Positions 9,194 to 16,871 of a stretch of DNA of 64,000 nt are shown here, piece after piece; the stretch's first letter is position 1, and the number at the start of each line of letters is the position of its first letter. The position numbers were made by a program, and so were the translations under genes. The notes beneath the pieces were generated by a model that was not told the DNA's origin, ran no database searches, and saw only the letters and a program-made list of their open reading frames with translations. Source of the stretch: Fredericiella sp038205395. Lineage in GTDB: Bacteria > Chloroflexota > Anaerolineae > Caldilineales > Caldilineaceae. The stretch covers positions 1-64,000 of the forward strand of contig JBBRBX010000006.1 of assembly GCA_038205395.1 (NCBI GenBank). Direction: 5' to 3'.

Positions 9194-9607
9194 ATGGCTG
9201 TTTTACAGGGCGTGGCCGAACTGCTGCGCACTGGCACAGCCGAAGAGGTGGAGGCGTTCAAAGAGACGGTGTCTCTGCTAGCCAACAGCCTGGTAGACGA
9301 AATCCAGGCACAGCAGTTGCTGCTGGAAGCTGAGCGCGGCGAACTGGCACTGACGGTGGCGCGCATCAATTCACTCACGCTGCTGTGTGATGCCCGCGGC
9401 ATTTATGTCAACCACGATGTCTGCATAGGCCGCCTGCTCGAAGTTGACCCTCTCTCCGAAGTCGTGATCTTCTTCAGCGATGCCCGTCTTGTGCGCCGCG
9501 TGCTGGGCGGCACGATCTCCTTTGTTTCCACGCCTGAGCAAGGGACTGTTCTTTGCGCATCCTACCCGCGGCAGTTGACGCCGGACGCAACGCCGGCGCC
9601 GACCTAG
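9194..9607 (+). pseudogene. Remnant of a sensor histidine kinase with the ATP-binding core deleted
   Basis: The 137 residues align with the C-terminal half of a PAS-type histidine kinase: AELLRTGTAEEVEAF, LVDEIQAQQLLLEAERGEL, the NH motif preceding the ATPase domain and FSDARLVRRVLG. Kinases of this family normally continue into the N-box and the G1/G2 ATP-lid region. Here VRRVLGG (residue 106) jumps directly to TISFVSTPEQGT, which is the end of the ATPase domain. About 70-80 residues that bind ATP are therefore missing in frame, and the sensor and H-box region are also gone. It cannot be a working kinase. It sits 25 bases after the GH13 gene and may be a degraded regulator of this sugar locus. 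Confidence 0.7.
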
Positions 9608-9749
9608 CCAGGCTCTCTATCGGCCCATTGGTCTAGTGTGGCGCGTTTGACAATCCACCTGTCCGGTGTTACGTTTGCATCTTGGCTGCACCTGCCTGAA
9701 CGGTGCGCTGTTTCCTCACTCACAACCAATCGCTCAAAGGAGAGACTGT

Positions 9750-11087
9750 ATGTCCCGAAAAGTTTTGTTTGCGCTGCTGTTGATCGCAGTACTGGTCATT
9801 TCGGCGTGCGCCCCCGCCACTGCGCCGGGAGCAGCACCCGCCGCCGGCGACCAGACAGCCGCGCCGGCGGGCGACCAGGCTGCGGCGCCGTCCGGCGAAA
9901 TCGTCACCCTGACCATCGAGTCGTGGCGCAATGATGACCTGTCGATCTGGCAGGACACCATCATCCCGGCCTTTGAAGCCGAAAATCCCAATATCAAAGT
10001 CGTCTTTGCGCCCTCGGCGCCCACGGAATACAACGCCGCCCTCAACACCAAGTTGGAAGGCGGCACAGCCGGTGACTTGATCACCTGCCGCCCCTTTGAC
10101 GCTTCGCTTGGCCTCTATCAGAAAGGCTACCTGGCCGACCTGACGGATCTGCCAGGCATGGAAAACTTTGGCGATGTAGCCAAAAGCGCCTGGGTGACGG
10201 ATGACGGCAGCGCGGTCTTCTGTGTTCCCATGGCTTCCGTAATCCACGGTTTTATCTACAACAAGGATATCTTCGACAAGTTGGGGCTGAGCGCGCCCAA
10301 GACCGAAGCTGAGTTCTTTGCCGTGCTGGACGCCATCAAGGCCGACGGCACGATGGCGGCTCTGGATATGGGTACGGCTGACCAGTGGGAATCGGCCACG
10401 ATGGGCTTCCAAAATATCGGCCCCAACTACTGGAAGGGCGAAGAGGGACGCAAGGGACTGATCGCCGGAACCGAAAAGTTCACCGACCCGCAGTATGTGG
10501 CGGTGTGGGACCAACTGGCGCGCTGGGCGCCCTATCTGCCGGAAGGCTATGAGGCCCAGACCTATCCCGATTCGCAGAATCTCTTTACGCTGAGCAAAGC
10601 AGCCATCTACCCGGCCGGCTCGTGGGACATCAGCCTGTTCAACCAGCAGGCCGATTTCGCCATGGGCGCCTTCCCGCCCCCTGTCGCAGCCGAAGGCGAC
10701 ACCTGCTATATCAGCGACCACACCGATATCGCGCTGGGGATGAATGCTGCCACGCCGCACCCCGAAGCAGCTAAGACCTTCTTGAGTTGGGTCGCCAGCA
10801 GCCAGTTTGCCGATCTCTACAGCAATGCGCTACCGGGCTTCTACTCGCTCTCCGACGAGCCGGTCACCGTGCAGGATCCGTTGGCCAACGAGTTTGTCTC
10901 TTGGCGCCAGCAGTGTGAATCCACGATCCGCAACTCCTATCAGATTCTGTCGCGTGGCGAGCCGAACCTGGAGAACGAGTTGTGGCGCGTCAGCGCTGAG
11001 GTGATAAACACCACGCTCGCTCCGGCGGATGCCGCCCAGCAGATCCAGGATGGCCTGGACAAGTGGTACACGCCAGCAGGCCAGTAG
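9750..11087 (+). CDS. Carbohydrate ABC transporter substrate-binding lipoprotein (MalE/UgpB type)
   Basis: The start ATG is chosen at 9750 because an AAAGGAGAG site lies just upstream and the protein then begins with a proper lipoprotein signal (MSRKVLFALLLIAVLVISAC, lipobox VISAC). An Ala/Pro/Gly-rich linker follows, then a cluster-B sugar-binding fold (VTLTIESWRNDD, FEAENPNIKVVF, KLEGGTAGDLI) of about 445 residues in total. It captures a sugar, most likely a maltooligosaccharide given the adjacent GH13 enzymes (inference). A strong hairpin separates it from the permease genes. Confidence 0.92.
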   Translation: MSRKVLFALLLIAVLVISACAPATAPGAAPAAGDQTAAPAGDQAAAPSGEIVTLTIESWRNDDLSIWQDTIIPAFEAENPNIKVVFAPSAPTEYNAALNTKLEGGTAGDLITCRPFDASLGLYQKGYLADLTDLPGMENFGDVAKSAWVTDDGSAVFCVPMASVIHGFIYNKDIFDKLGLSAPKTEAEFFAVLDAIKADGTMAALDMGTADQWESATMGFQNIGPNYWKGEEGRKGLIAGTEKFTDPQYVAVWDQLARWAPYLPEGYEAQTYPDSQNLFTLSKAAIYPAGSWDISLFNQQADFAMGAFPPPVAAEGDTCYISDHTDIALGMNAATPHPEAAKTFLSWVASSQFADLYSNALPGFYSLSDEPVTVQDPLANEFVSWRQQCESTIRNSYQILSRGEPNLENELWRVSAEVINTTLAPADAAQQIQDGLDKWYTPAGQ

Positions 11088-11112
11088 TTACCTAAGTTAT
11101 CCCATAGACAAG

Positions 11113-11143
11113 GGGGCGAACCGGTCGCTGGCCGGTTCGCCCC
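11113..11143 (+). terminator. Perfect 12-bp stem-loop between binding-protein and permease genes
   Basis: GGGGCGAACCGG at 11113-11124 pairs perfectly with CCGGTTCGCCCC at 11132-11143 around a 7-base loop and is followed by TTCCTTT. This is a likely partial terminator or mRNA 3'-end stabiliser that keeps binding-protein mRNA in excess over permease mRNA. Confidence 0.75.
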
Positions 11144-11168
11144 TTCCTTTCGCACAACCGAGCCATCT

Positions 11169-12089
11169 GTGAAACGCACCAAGCCCTTTCCAACCCACAT
11201 CCTTGTCTTCCTGCTGCCGGCGACGCTGATCTACACTGTTTTTATGACCTACCCGCTGTTGGATTCGATCCGGCTGAGCTTTTTTGCCACGAACAGCAGC
11301 GGGCGCGAGAGCTTTGCCGGGCTGCAAAACTATGTGACGCTGCTCAGCAACGATCTGTGGGCGCCGCGGTTTTGGGGCGCCTTGGGGCACAACTTCATTT
11401 TTTTTCTGATGCACCTGTTGGTGCAGAACCCAATCGGCCTGTTGTTGGCCGCTCTGCTGAGCCAGCCCACGCTGCGCGGGCGAAGCTTCTTTCGCACCAT
11501 CTTCTTTATGCCCACCATCCTGTCGTTTGTGATCGTCGGCTTTATCTGGCAGTTGATCCTCAGCCCGATCTGGGGCGTCAGCAAAGGGTTCTTGGAATTT
11601 TTTGGGCTGGGGTTCTTGTTTCAGCCTTGGCTGGGGCGTCCGGAGACGGCGCTGGTCACCCTCAGCCTGATCTCCGTCTGGCAGTTTATCGGCATCCCAA
11701 TGATGCTCTTTTATGCCGCGTTGATCAGCATTCCGGATGAGTTGGTGGAGGCGGCGCGCGTGGACGGCGCCAGTTACTTCACCGCCTTTTGGCGCATCAA
11801 GTTTCCCCTCATTTTGCCCACTGTCGGCATCGTCACGATCCTCACCTATGTCGGCAACTTTAACGCCTTTGATCTGATCTACACCACGCAGGGCGCGCTG
11901 GCGGGGCCAAGCTTTGCCACCGACATCCTCGGCACCTTGTTTTACCGCACCTTTTTCGGCTTCCAACTGCAGCTTGGCAACCCCACCATGGGGGCAACCG
12001 TGGCGACAATGATGTTTTTGATCATCTTGCTGGGTGTGCTGCTCTACCTGCTGATCTGGCAGAAAAAGGTGCAGACCTATGAGATCTAA
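11169..12089 (+). CDS. Sugar ABC transporter permease (MalF/UgpA type)
   Basis: A 306-residue inner-membrane permease with six hydrophobic segments. The EAA loop reads EAARVDGASYFTAFWRIKFPLILP (about residues 196-219), the contact site for an ATPase. It starts 81 bases after the binding-protein gene and overlaps the second permease gene by 11 bases. No MalK-type ATPase is encoded in the window; such systems commonly share an unlinked ATPase. Confidence 0.92.
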   Translation: MKRTKPFPTHILVFLLPATLIYTVFMTYPLLDSIRLSFFATNSSGRESFAGLQNYVTLLSNDLWAPRFWGALGHNFIFFLMHLLVQNPIGLLLAALLSQPTLRGRSFFRTIFFMPTILSFVIVGFIWQLILSPIWGVSKGFLEFFGLGFLFQPWLGRPETALVTLSLISVWQFIGIPMMLFYAALISIPDELVEAARVDGASYFTAFWRIKFPLILPTVGIVTILTYVGNFNAFDLIYTTQGALAGPSFATDILGTLFYRTFFGFQLQLGNPTMGATVATMMFLIILLGVLLYLLIWQKKVQTYEI

Positions 12090-12909
12090 TCGTTGGCTGG
12101 GCGATCTGGGCGGCTATGTGGCGATGGTGCTGTTTGCGCTGCTGGCGCTCTTCCCGGTCGTCTTGACTGTCATGAACGCCTTCAAAACGCGGCGCGCCAT
12201 TTTTACTTCGCCTTTGGCTCCCCCGCTGCCGGAAACCTTCAGCCTCGTCGGCTTTGAAACGGTCTTCCAGCGCACCAATTTCGGCTGGTATATGGTCAAC
12301 AGCCTGGTCGTGACGCTGGTAGCAATGGCGCTGATACTCTTGCTGGGCGCAATGGCGGCGTGGGCCTTATCGGAATACAGCTTCCGCGGCAGCACGCTGT
12401 TAGGGCTGTACCTGGCGCTGGGTATCATGATCCCGATCCGTCTGGGCACGGTGAGTATACTGCGTCTGATCGTGGGGCTTGGCCTGATCAACTCGTTGGC
12501 GGCGTTAATCGTCGTCTATACAGCGATGGGGCTGCCGCTGACGATTTTTGTCCTGCAGCAGTTTATGCGCCAGGTGCCCAGCGAACTCAAAGCCGCCGCG
12601 CGCGTGGACGGGGCTGGCGAATATCGCATCTTCTGGCTGGTCTTGCCGTTGGTCAGCCCCGCGGTGGCGACGGTGGCGGTGTTCACGATGATCCCTATCT
12701 GGAACGACCTGTGGTTTCCCCTGATTCTTGCCCCCGGCGAAGCGACAAAGACCGTGACCCTGGGTGCGCAGCAATTTTTGGGTCAGTTCGTCAGCGACTG
12801 GAACGCCGTGCTGTCCTCATTGACCCTGGCCATGCTGCCCATGATCGTTCTGTATATCCTTTTTTCACGCCAACTGATTCGTGGCCTCACAGCGGGGGCG
12901 GTGAAGTAG
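12079..12909 (+). CDS. Sugar ABC transporter permease (MalG/UgpE type)
   Basis: A 276-residue second permease subunit. It has the MalG-type EAA loop (AARVDGAGEYRIFWLVLPLV, about 173-192) and ends with the typical RQLIRGLTAGAVK. The final motif is useful for comparison with the orphan permease tail at 22746-22838. It overlaps the upstream permease gene, and a strong bidirectional hairpin follows. Together with the upstream genes it makes a heterodimeric sugar importer lacking only the ATPase. Confidence 0.92.
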   Translation: MRSNRWLGDLGGYVAMVLFALLALFPVVLTVMNAFKTRRAIFTSPLAPPLPETFSLVGFETVFQRTNFGWYMVNSLVVTLVAMALILLLGAMAAWALSEYSFRGSTLLGLYLALGIMIPIRLGTVSILRLIVGLGLINSLAALIVVYTAMGLPLTIFVLQQFMRQVPSELKAAARVDGAGEYRIFWLVLPLVSPAVATVAVFTMIPIWNDLWFPLILAPGEATKTVTLGAQQFLGQFVSDWNAVLSSLTLAMLPMIVLYILFSRQLIRGLTAGAVK

Positions 12910-12923
12910 AGGCTTGCTGTAGC

Positions 12924-12986
12924 GGATGCCCCTGGCGCGCCTTCCCTTTCGATTTTACGAACAGGAAAAGGCGCGCCAGGGCATCC
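12924..12986. terminator. Bidirectional terminator between convergent genes
   Basis: The arms GGATGCCCCTGGCGCGCCTT (12924-12943) and the complementary 12968-12986 form a 19-pair stem with one bulged base and a 24-base loop. It lies in the 91-base gap between the plus-strand permease gene and the minus-strand GH13 gene, so it can serve both transcripts. Confidence 0.75.
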
Positions 12987-13000
12987 AATAGTCACATCTC

Positions 13001-14899
13001 TTAGGCGGGGTCCTGCGAATAAATCAGCAGGCTGTAGGGGCCGAGGCCCACGACGCCACGGCAGGGGAGACCATCCTGACCCTCCTCAATTGCGGTGATG
13101 CCAGCGCTGGGAAAGTTGCTGAACTCCGGGTCGTAGATGCTCGCATCACTGTTAAAGCGCAGCTTCCATTCCCCTGCCGCAGGCAGGCCAATTGTGTAAT
13201 TCTCTACCGGCTGATCGGTAAAATTGGCCACGATCACACAGGCATCCCGCTTCGACTCATCCCCAAAACGATGATAGGCGATGACCCGACTGTCCGGGTT
13301 GACGTGATGCACGTGCACAAACTGGCTGATCAAGCCGGCGGTCGCACCATCTTCGTTGCGCCGCAGCCGGAAAAGCTCGCGGTACAGAGCCACGATGCCG
13401 CCGTATGTCTCCAGCTTGGACCAATCCAGCGGATTGCTGTCGTCGAACCAGCCATCCTCCAGAAATTCCTGCCCCTGGAAGATCATTGGGATGCCGGGTG
13501 AGGTGAAGACAAGCCCAGCGCCCAGCGTCGAACGCTTCTTGGCAAACAGGCTGTCGGCATTCTGCGGCCACACTTCTTCCGGCACGCGCGCCTTGCCGTT
13601 CGCCACCTCATCATGCGATTCGGTATAGATCACGCGGCGAAAGGCGTCGTCGTTATAACGGTTGGCAATTGCCTCCGACACACTCATCATGTTGCGGTGG
13701 ATATCTTCCGCCACGATCAATGCCTCGCGCACAGGATGGACAAAGCCGCCATCCCACTGCGCATTAAAGCCGGCGCCCTGGTCGCTGGTCGCCGCCGTGA
13801 TTGCTTCGCTGTTGCGCAGGTCTTCCGCAATCGTGATCTTCCAAGGGGCGCCGGCTTTGATCTCGTCGTTGATCCAGCGCAGCAAATTCCAGCCTTCGGG
13901 CAGGTCGTCGCCGGGGTTGTCGTTGCCCTTGACGTTGCGAATATAGGCGGTGGCATCAAAACGCAGCCCATCAACATGATAATCCTGCAGCCACATTAGC
14001 GCATTGTCGCGGATATATTGGCGCACTTCTTCGCGGCCATAATCAGGCCGTGTGTCGCCCCACGGGGTGTTGGCGCGCCAGTCATTGTAGAAATAGATGC
14101 CGCCCATGCCGTTTTCACTCCAGCCGTCGAACTGCCAGAGATCAAGATCGCTGGGGCCAAAGTGGTTGTAGACGACATCAAGCAGGACAGCCAGCCCATG
14201 CTGATGCGCCGTACGCACAAAACGCTTGAAAGCGAGTGGGCCGCCATAGCTGCTCTCAACCGCAAAGACATAGGAGGGGTTGTAGCCCCAGGACACATCG
14301 CCGGGGAATTCGCTGGGCGGCATAACCAGAATGGTGTTGACACCCAACTCGGCCAGATAAGTAAGCTTCTCGGCTGCGCCGTCAAAATCACCCGGTTCTC
14401 CGTTGGGACCGGCGGCAAAGGTGCCCACATGCATTTCGTAAATCGCCATTGTGTTCCAGGCCGGCGCCCGAAAATCATCGTCGCCCCAGTCAAAGGTGTG
14501 GTCAAGTACGACGGACTCGCCTACGGAGTTCGTTACCTGCCGGGCATAAGGGTCGATGCGCAGCAGTTCCTGTTCGCCGTTGAGCAGGCGAAACTTGTAG
14601 CTGTCGCCGAGCTTGGCGCCGGATACATCGGCGGACCAGTAGCCGTTGCGTTCGCTCACCAGCGGTGTGGCGTCGGCAGACCAGTCGTTAAACGTCCCGA
14701 CCACAAACACGCGCGTGGCATTGGGCGCCCACACCCGGAACGCAACACCGCTGGAATAGGGGATGGCCCCCATCCCGGCATGTTTGGAACGTGCGCTGCG
14801 CTTGCGCCGCTGTGGGATGGCAAAAGGCTGGCTGGGAGGCGTCACGAGAGCGGGCGCCGGTGCAGCAGCTTTCTGCTTAGTAGTCATTTTAGTAGTCAT
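13001..14899 (-). CDS. GH13 alpha-glucan branching enzyme-like protein with CBM48
   Basis: A 632-residue cytoplasmic enzyme. Residues about 40-135 form a CBM48/isoamylase N-domain (FRVWAPNATRVFVVGTFNDW). The GH13 barrel starts at MAIYEMHVGTF. Catalytic residues are D315 (DGLRFDA), E359 (TIAEDLR) and D430 (ESHDE). It resembles GlgB and maltooligosyltrehalose trehalohydrolase-type enzymes of COG0296; the SHDE pattern and C-terminal all-beta domain favour a branching enzyme. A basic, low-complexity N-terminal tail of about 40 residues is unusual. The ATG at 14899 has an AAGGAAAC ribosome site. The 200 bases upstream of it hold no gene and no clear promoter was identified. Confidence 0.82.
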   Translation of the reverse strand: MTTKMTTKQKAAAPAPALVTPPSQPFAIPQRRKRSARSKHAGMGAIPYSSGVAFRVWAPNATRVFVVGTFNDWSADATPLVSERNGYWSADVSGAKLGDSYKFRLLNGEQELLRIDPYARQVTNSVGESVVLDHTFDWGDDDFRAPAWNTMAIYEMHVGTFAAGPNGEPGDFDGAAEKLTYLAELGVNTILVMPPSEFPGDVSWGYNPSYVFAVESSYGGPLAFKRFVRTAHQHGLAVLLDVVYNHFGPSDLDLWQFDGWSENGMGGIYFYNDWRANTPWGDTRPDYGREEVRQYIRDNALMWLQDYHVDGLRFDATAYIRNVKGNDNPGDDLPEGWNLLRWINDEIKAGAPWKITIAEDLRNSEAITAATSDQGAGFNAQWDGGFVHPVREALIVAEDIHRNMMSVSEAIANRYNDDAFRRVIYTESHDEVANGKARVPEEVWPQNADSLFAKKRSTLGAGLVFTSPGIPMIFQGQEFLEDGWFDDSNPLDWSKLETYGGIVALYRELFRLRRNEDGATAGLISQFVHVHHVNPDSRVIAYHRFGDESKRDACVIVANFTDQPVENYTIGLPAAGEWKLRFNSDASIYDPEFSNFPSAGITAIEEGQDGLPCRGVVGLGPYSLLIYSQDPA

Positions 14900-15099
14900 T
14901 GCTGTTTCCTTCTATTGCATAGTGGCCGGTGCGAACCTGCCAGGCGTTAAAAGCCGTGGTCGGACACCCCCTATGGGGCCTCAGCCGATCACGGTCTGCG
15001 ACAAATATGCACCAGGTTGGCAGCAAAAGAAGTAGATATAGATACAAAAAACAGCCACAAAGCTTATACAACCGTTGAACTATAGGTGAATCTCATTTA

Positions 15100-15915
15100 T
15101 TATGTCAATGCAATCCCTGCCTTCTCGGCAGCTTCTTTGGCCCATTCGGGGATAGCGACAGGCGCGGCCATCGGCGGCAAACTGGCGAGTGCGCCGGCGG
15201 CAAGATCGACGTGCAGCTCCTCTGCAAAACGATCCACAACGGTTTTCAGCACTTGAACACGCGCAAAGCGTTTGTCGTTGCCCGCCACAATCGTCCAGGG
15301 CGCCTGCGCCGTCGTCGTCTGGATCAACATCTCTTCCACCGCGGCGCGATACTCCTCCCACTTCTCGCGGTTGCGCCAATCCTCTTCGGTCAGCTTCCAC
15401 GCCTTTTGCGGCCGCGACTGGCGTTTTTCAAAGCGATGCAGTTGCTCTTCTTTGCTGATATGCATCCAGAACTTGATGACGATAGTGCCGAAGCCGACAA
15501 GCTGCGCCTCAAAATCTTTGATCTCCTGGTAGGCGCGCTGCCATTCGGCGGGGCGGCTGAGACCCTCCACGCGCTCCACCATCACGCGCCCATACCAACT
15601 GCGGTCAAAGATGGCGATATTGCCACGTTCAGGCAGCCGCCGCCAAAAACGCCACAGGTAATGTTTTTCGGCGTCATCACCGCGCGGCGCGGCGATAGGA
15701 TGGACAACAAACTCGCGCGGGTCAAGCCGTTCGGTGAGGCGGTTGATCGCGCCGCCTTTGCCCGCTGCATCCCAGCCCTCAAAGACGATGACGGCGGCAC
15801 GCTTCTGGTGATACAGGTGATAACCCAGCATCCGCATCCAGGTCTGGTAAGTTCCCAGCTCGCTGCGATAGGTTTTCTTGTCTAAGGTCTGGGTCAAATC
15901 GATGATCTCAAGCAT
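15100..15915 (-). CDS. ppk2: Polyphosphate kinase 2 family protein (second copy)
   Basis: A 271-residue PPK2 kinase, which transfers phosphate between polyphosphate and nucleotides. Walker A reads GWDAAGKGG (47-55), Walker B is IAIFDRSWYGRV with D104, and the lid region ends in LTEEDWRNREKW. The start is set at 15915 (MLEIIDLTQ) because upstream in-frame residues are low-complexity sequence antisense to the neighbouring gene's tail. The gene overlaps the stop of the upstream ppk2 by eight bases, so translation is coupled. With its neighbour it may form a hetero-oligomer or a pair with different nucleotide specificity (AMP- versus ADP-phosphorylating); that is inference. Confidence 0.93.
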   Translation of the reverse strand: MLEIIDLTQTLDKKTYRSELGTYQTWMRMLGYHLYHQKRAAVIVFEGWDAAGKGGAINRLTERLDPREFVVHPIAAPRGDDAEKHYLWRFWRRLPERGNIAIFDRSWYGRVMVERVEGLSRPAEWQRAYQEIKDFEAQLVGFGTIVIKFWMHISKEEQLHRFEKRQSRPQKAWKLTEEDWRNREKWEEYRAAVEEMLIQTTTAQAPWTIVAGNDKRFARVQVLKTVVDRFAEELHVDLAAGALASLPPMAAPVAIPEWAKEAAEKAGIALT

Positions 15916-16855
15916 GATCCGCCTCCTCACTGTGCTCTGCCTCACTATGCTCTGCCCCACCGTGCCCGGCCCCACTGTGCTCGCCTGTCTGCTTATTTTC
16001 GTCGTCCGCGCCTTGCTCCTCGCTTTTGTGCTTGCCTTTCTTGGCCTTTTTATCCTTTGCCTTCTTCTTGCTTTTTTTGCCCTCTTCGCCGCTGTCCGCT
16101 TGCAATTCCTCTGCCTCCGGCCACTGCGTCGCGTCCACTTCCAACGCTTGCTCCAGCCGCGCAATCAAGCTGCGGCAGACGCTGTACAGACGATATTCGC
16201 GATCCGTGGCAGCGATCGCCACCCACGGCGCATAGGCGGTATTGGTGCTGGCCAGCATGTCCCGCATGGCCGGGATATAGTCGCCATACTGCCGGTGATT
16301 TTCCCAATCTTCCGCCGTCACCTGCCACGCCGTTTCCGGCTGCCGGCTCAGCGCAATAAAGCGGCGCAGCTGCTCTTCGCGCCCAATGTGCAGCCAGAAT
16401 TTGAGCAAGATCGTGCCGTCATCGGCCAGCGTACGCTCAAATTGGTTGATCTCTTCATAGGCCGCTATCCACGCCGGGATCGGCGTCAGGCCGCGCACCC
16501 GTTCGACCAGCACGCGGCCATACCAACTGCGGTCAAAGATCGCAATTTGGCCGTGGCGTGGAATATTCATCCAAAAGCGCCACAGCCACGGCTTCTGCTT
16601 CTCATTCGTGCGCGGCGCCTGCGTCGAAAGCACCTTGTACCCTCGCGCATCCAGACGCCCGATCAAGGCGCGAATAGTGGTGCCTTTGCCGGCGGCATCC
16701 CACCCTTCAAAAACGATAATGGCGGCCCGCTCTTGCTCATACAACAGTTGGGCAAGAACGGCGATGCGTTTGAGCATTTCATGCTTGACAGGCTTAAACG
16801 CCTGCTTGGCAAGTGTAGGGGAGGGTGTGTGGGACAGGTCGAGCGTTTCGAGCAT
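15908..16855 (-). CDS. ppk2: Polyphosphate kinase 2 family protein with Lys- and His-rich tail
   Basis: A 315-residue PPK2 kinase with Walker A GWDAAGKGT (51-59), Walker B IAIFDRSWYGRV and WLHIGREEQLRRF. An AAGGAG site upstream fixes the start at 16855 and avoids overlap with ppx. The catalytic domain is followed by about 60 extra residues: a lysine-rich block (KKSKKKAKDKKAKKGKHK) and then a tail in which His recurs every three to seven residues between acidic and small residues. This tail is absent from the sister copy. Lys- and His-rich tracts can bind polyphosphate, so it could be a substrate tether (inference). Confidence 0.92.
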   Translation of the reverse strand: MLETLDLSHTPSPTLAKQAFKPVKHEMLKRIAVLAQLLYEQERAAIIVFEGWDAAGKGTTIRALIGRLDARGYKVLSTQAPRTNEKQKPWLWRFWMNIPRHGQIAIFDRSWYGRVLVERVRGLTPIPAWIAAYEEINQFERTLADDGTILLKFWLHIGREEQLRRFIALSRQPETAWQVTAEDWENHRQYGDYIPAMRDMLASTNTAYAPWVAIAATDREYRLYSVCRSLIARLEQALEVDATQWPEAEELQADSGEEGKKSKKKAKDKKAKKGKHKSEEQGADDENKQTGEHSGAGHGGAEHSEAEHSEEADHA

Positions 16856-16871
16856 CGTCAAGCTCCTTCTC

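Noticed and set aside
15916..16164. An N-terminal extension of the second ppk2 (83 extra residues).
   Set aside because: The extension is basic low-complexity sequence created by the other frame of the upstream gene's Lys/His-rich tail; the PPK2 family starts at MLEIIDL.
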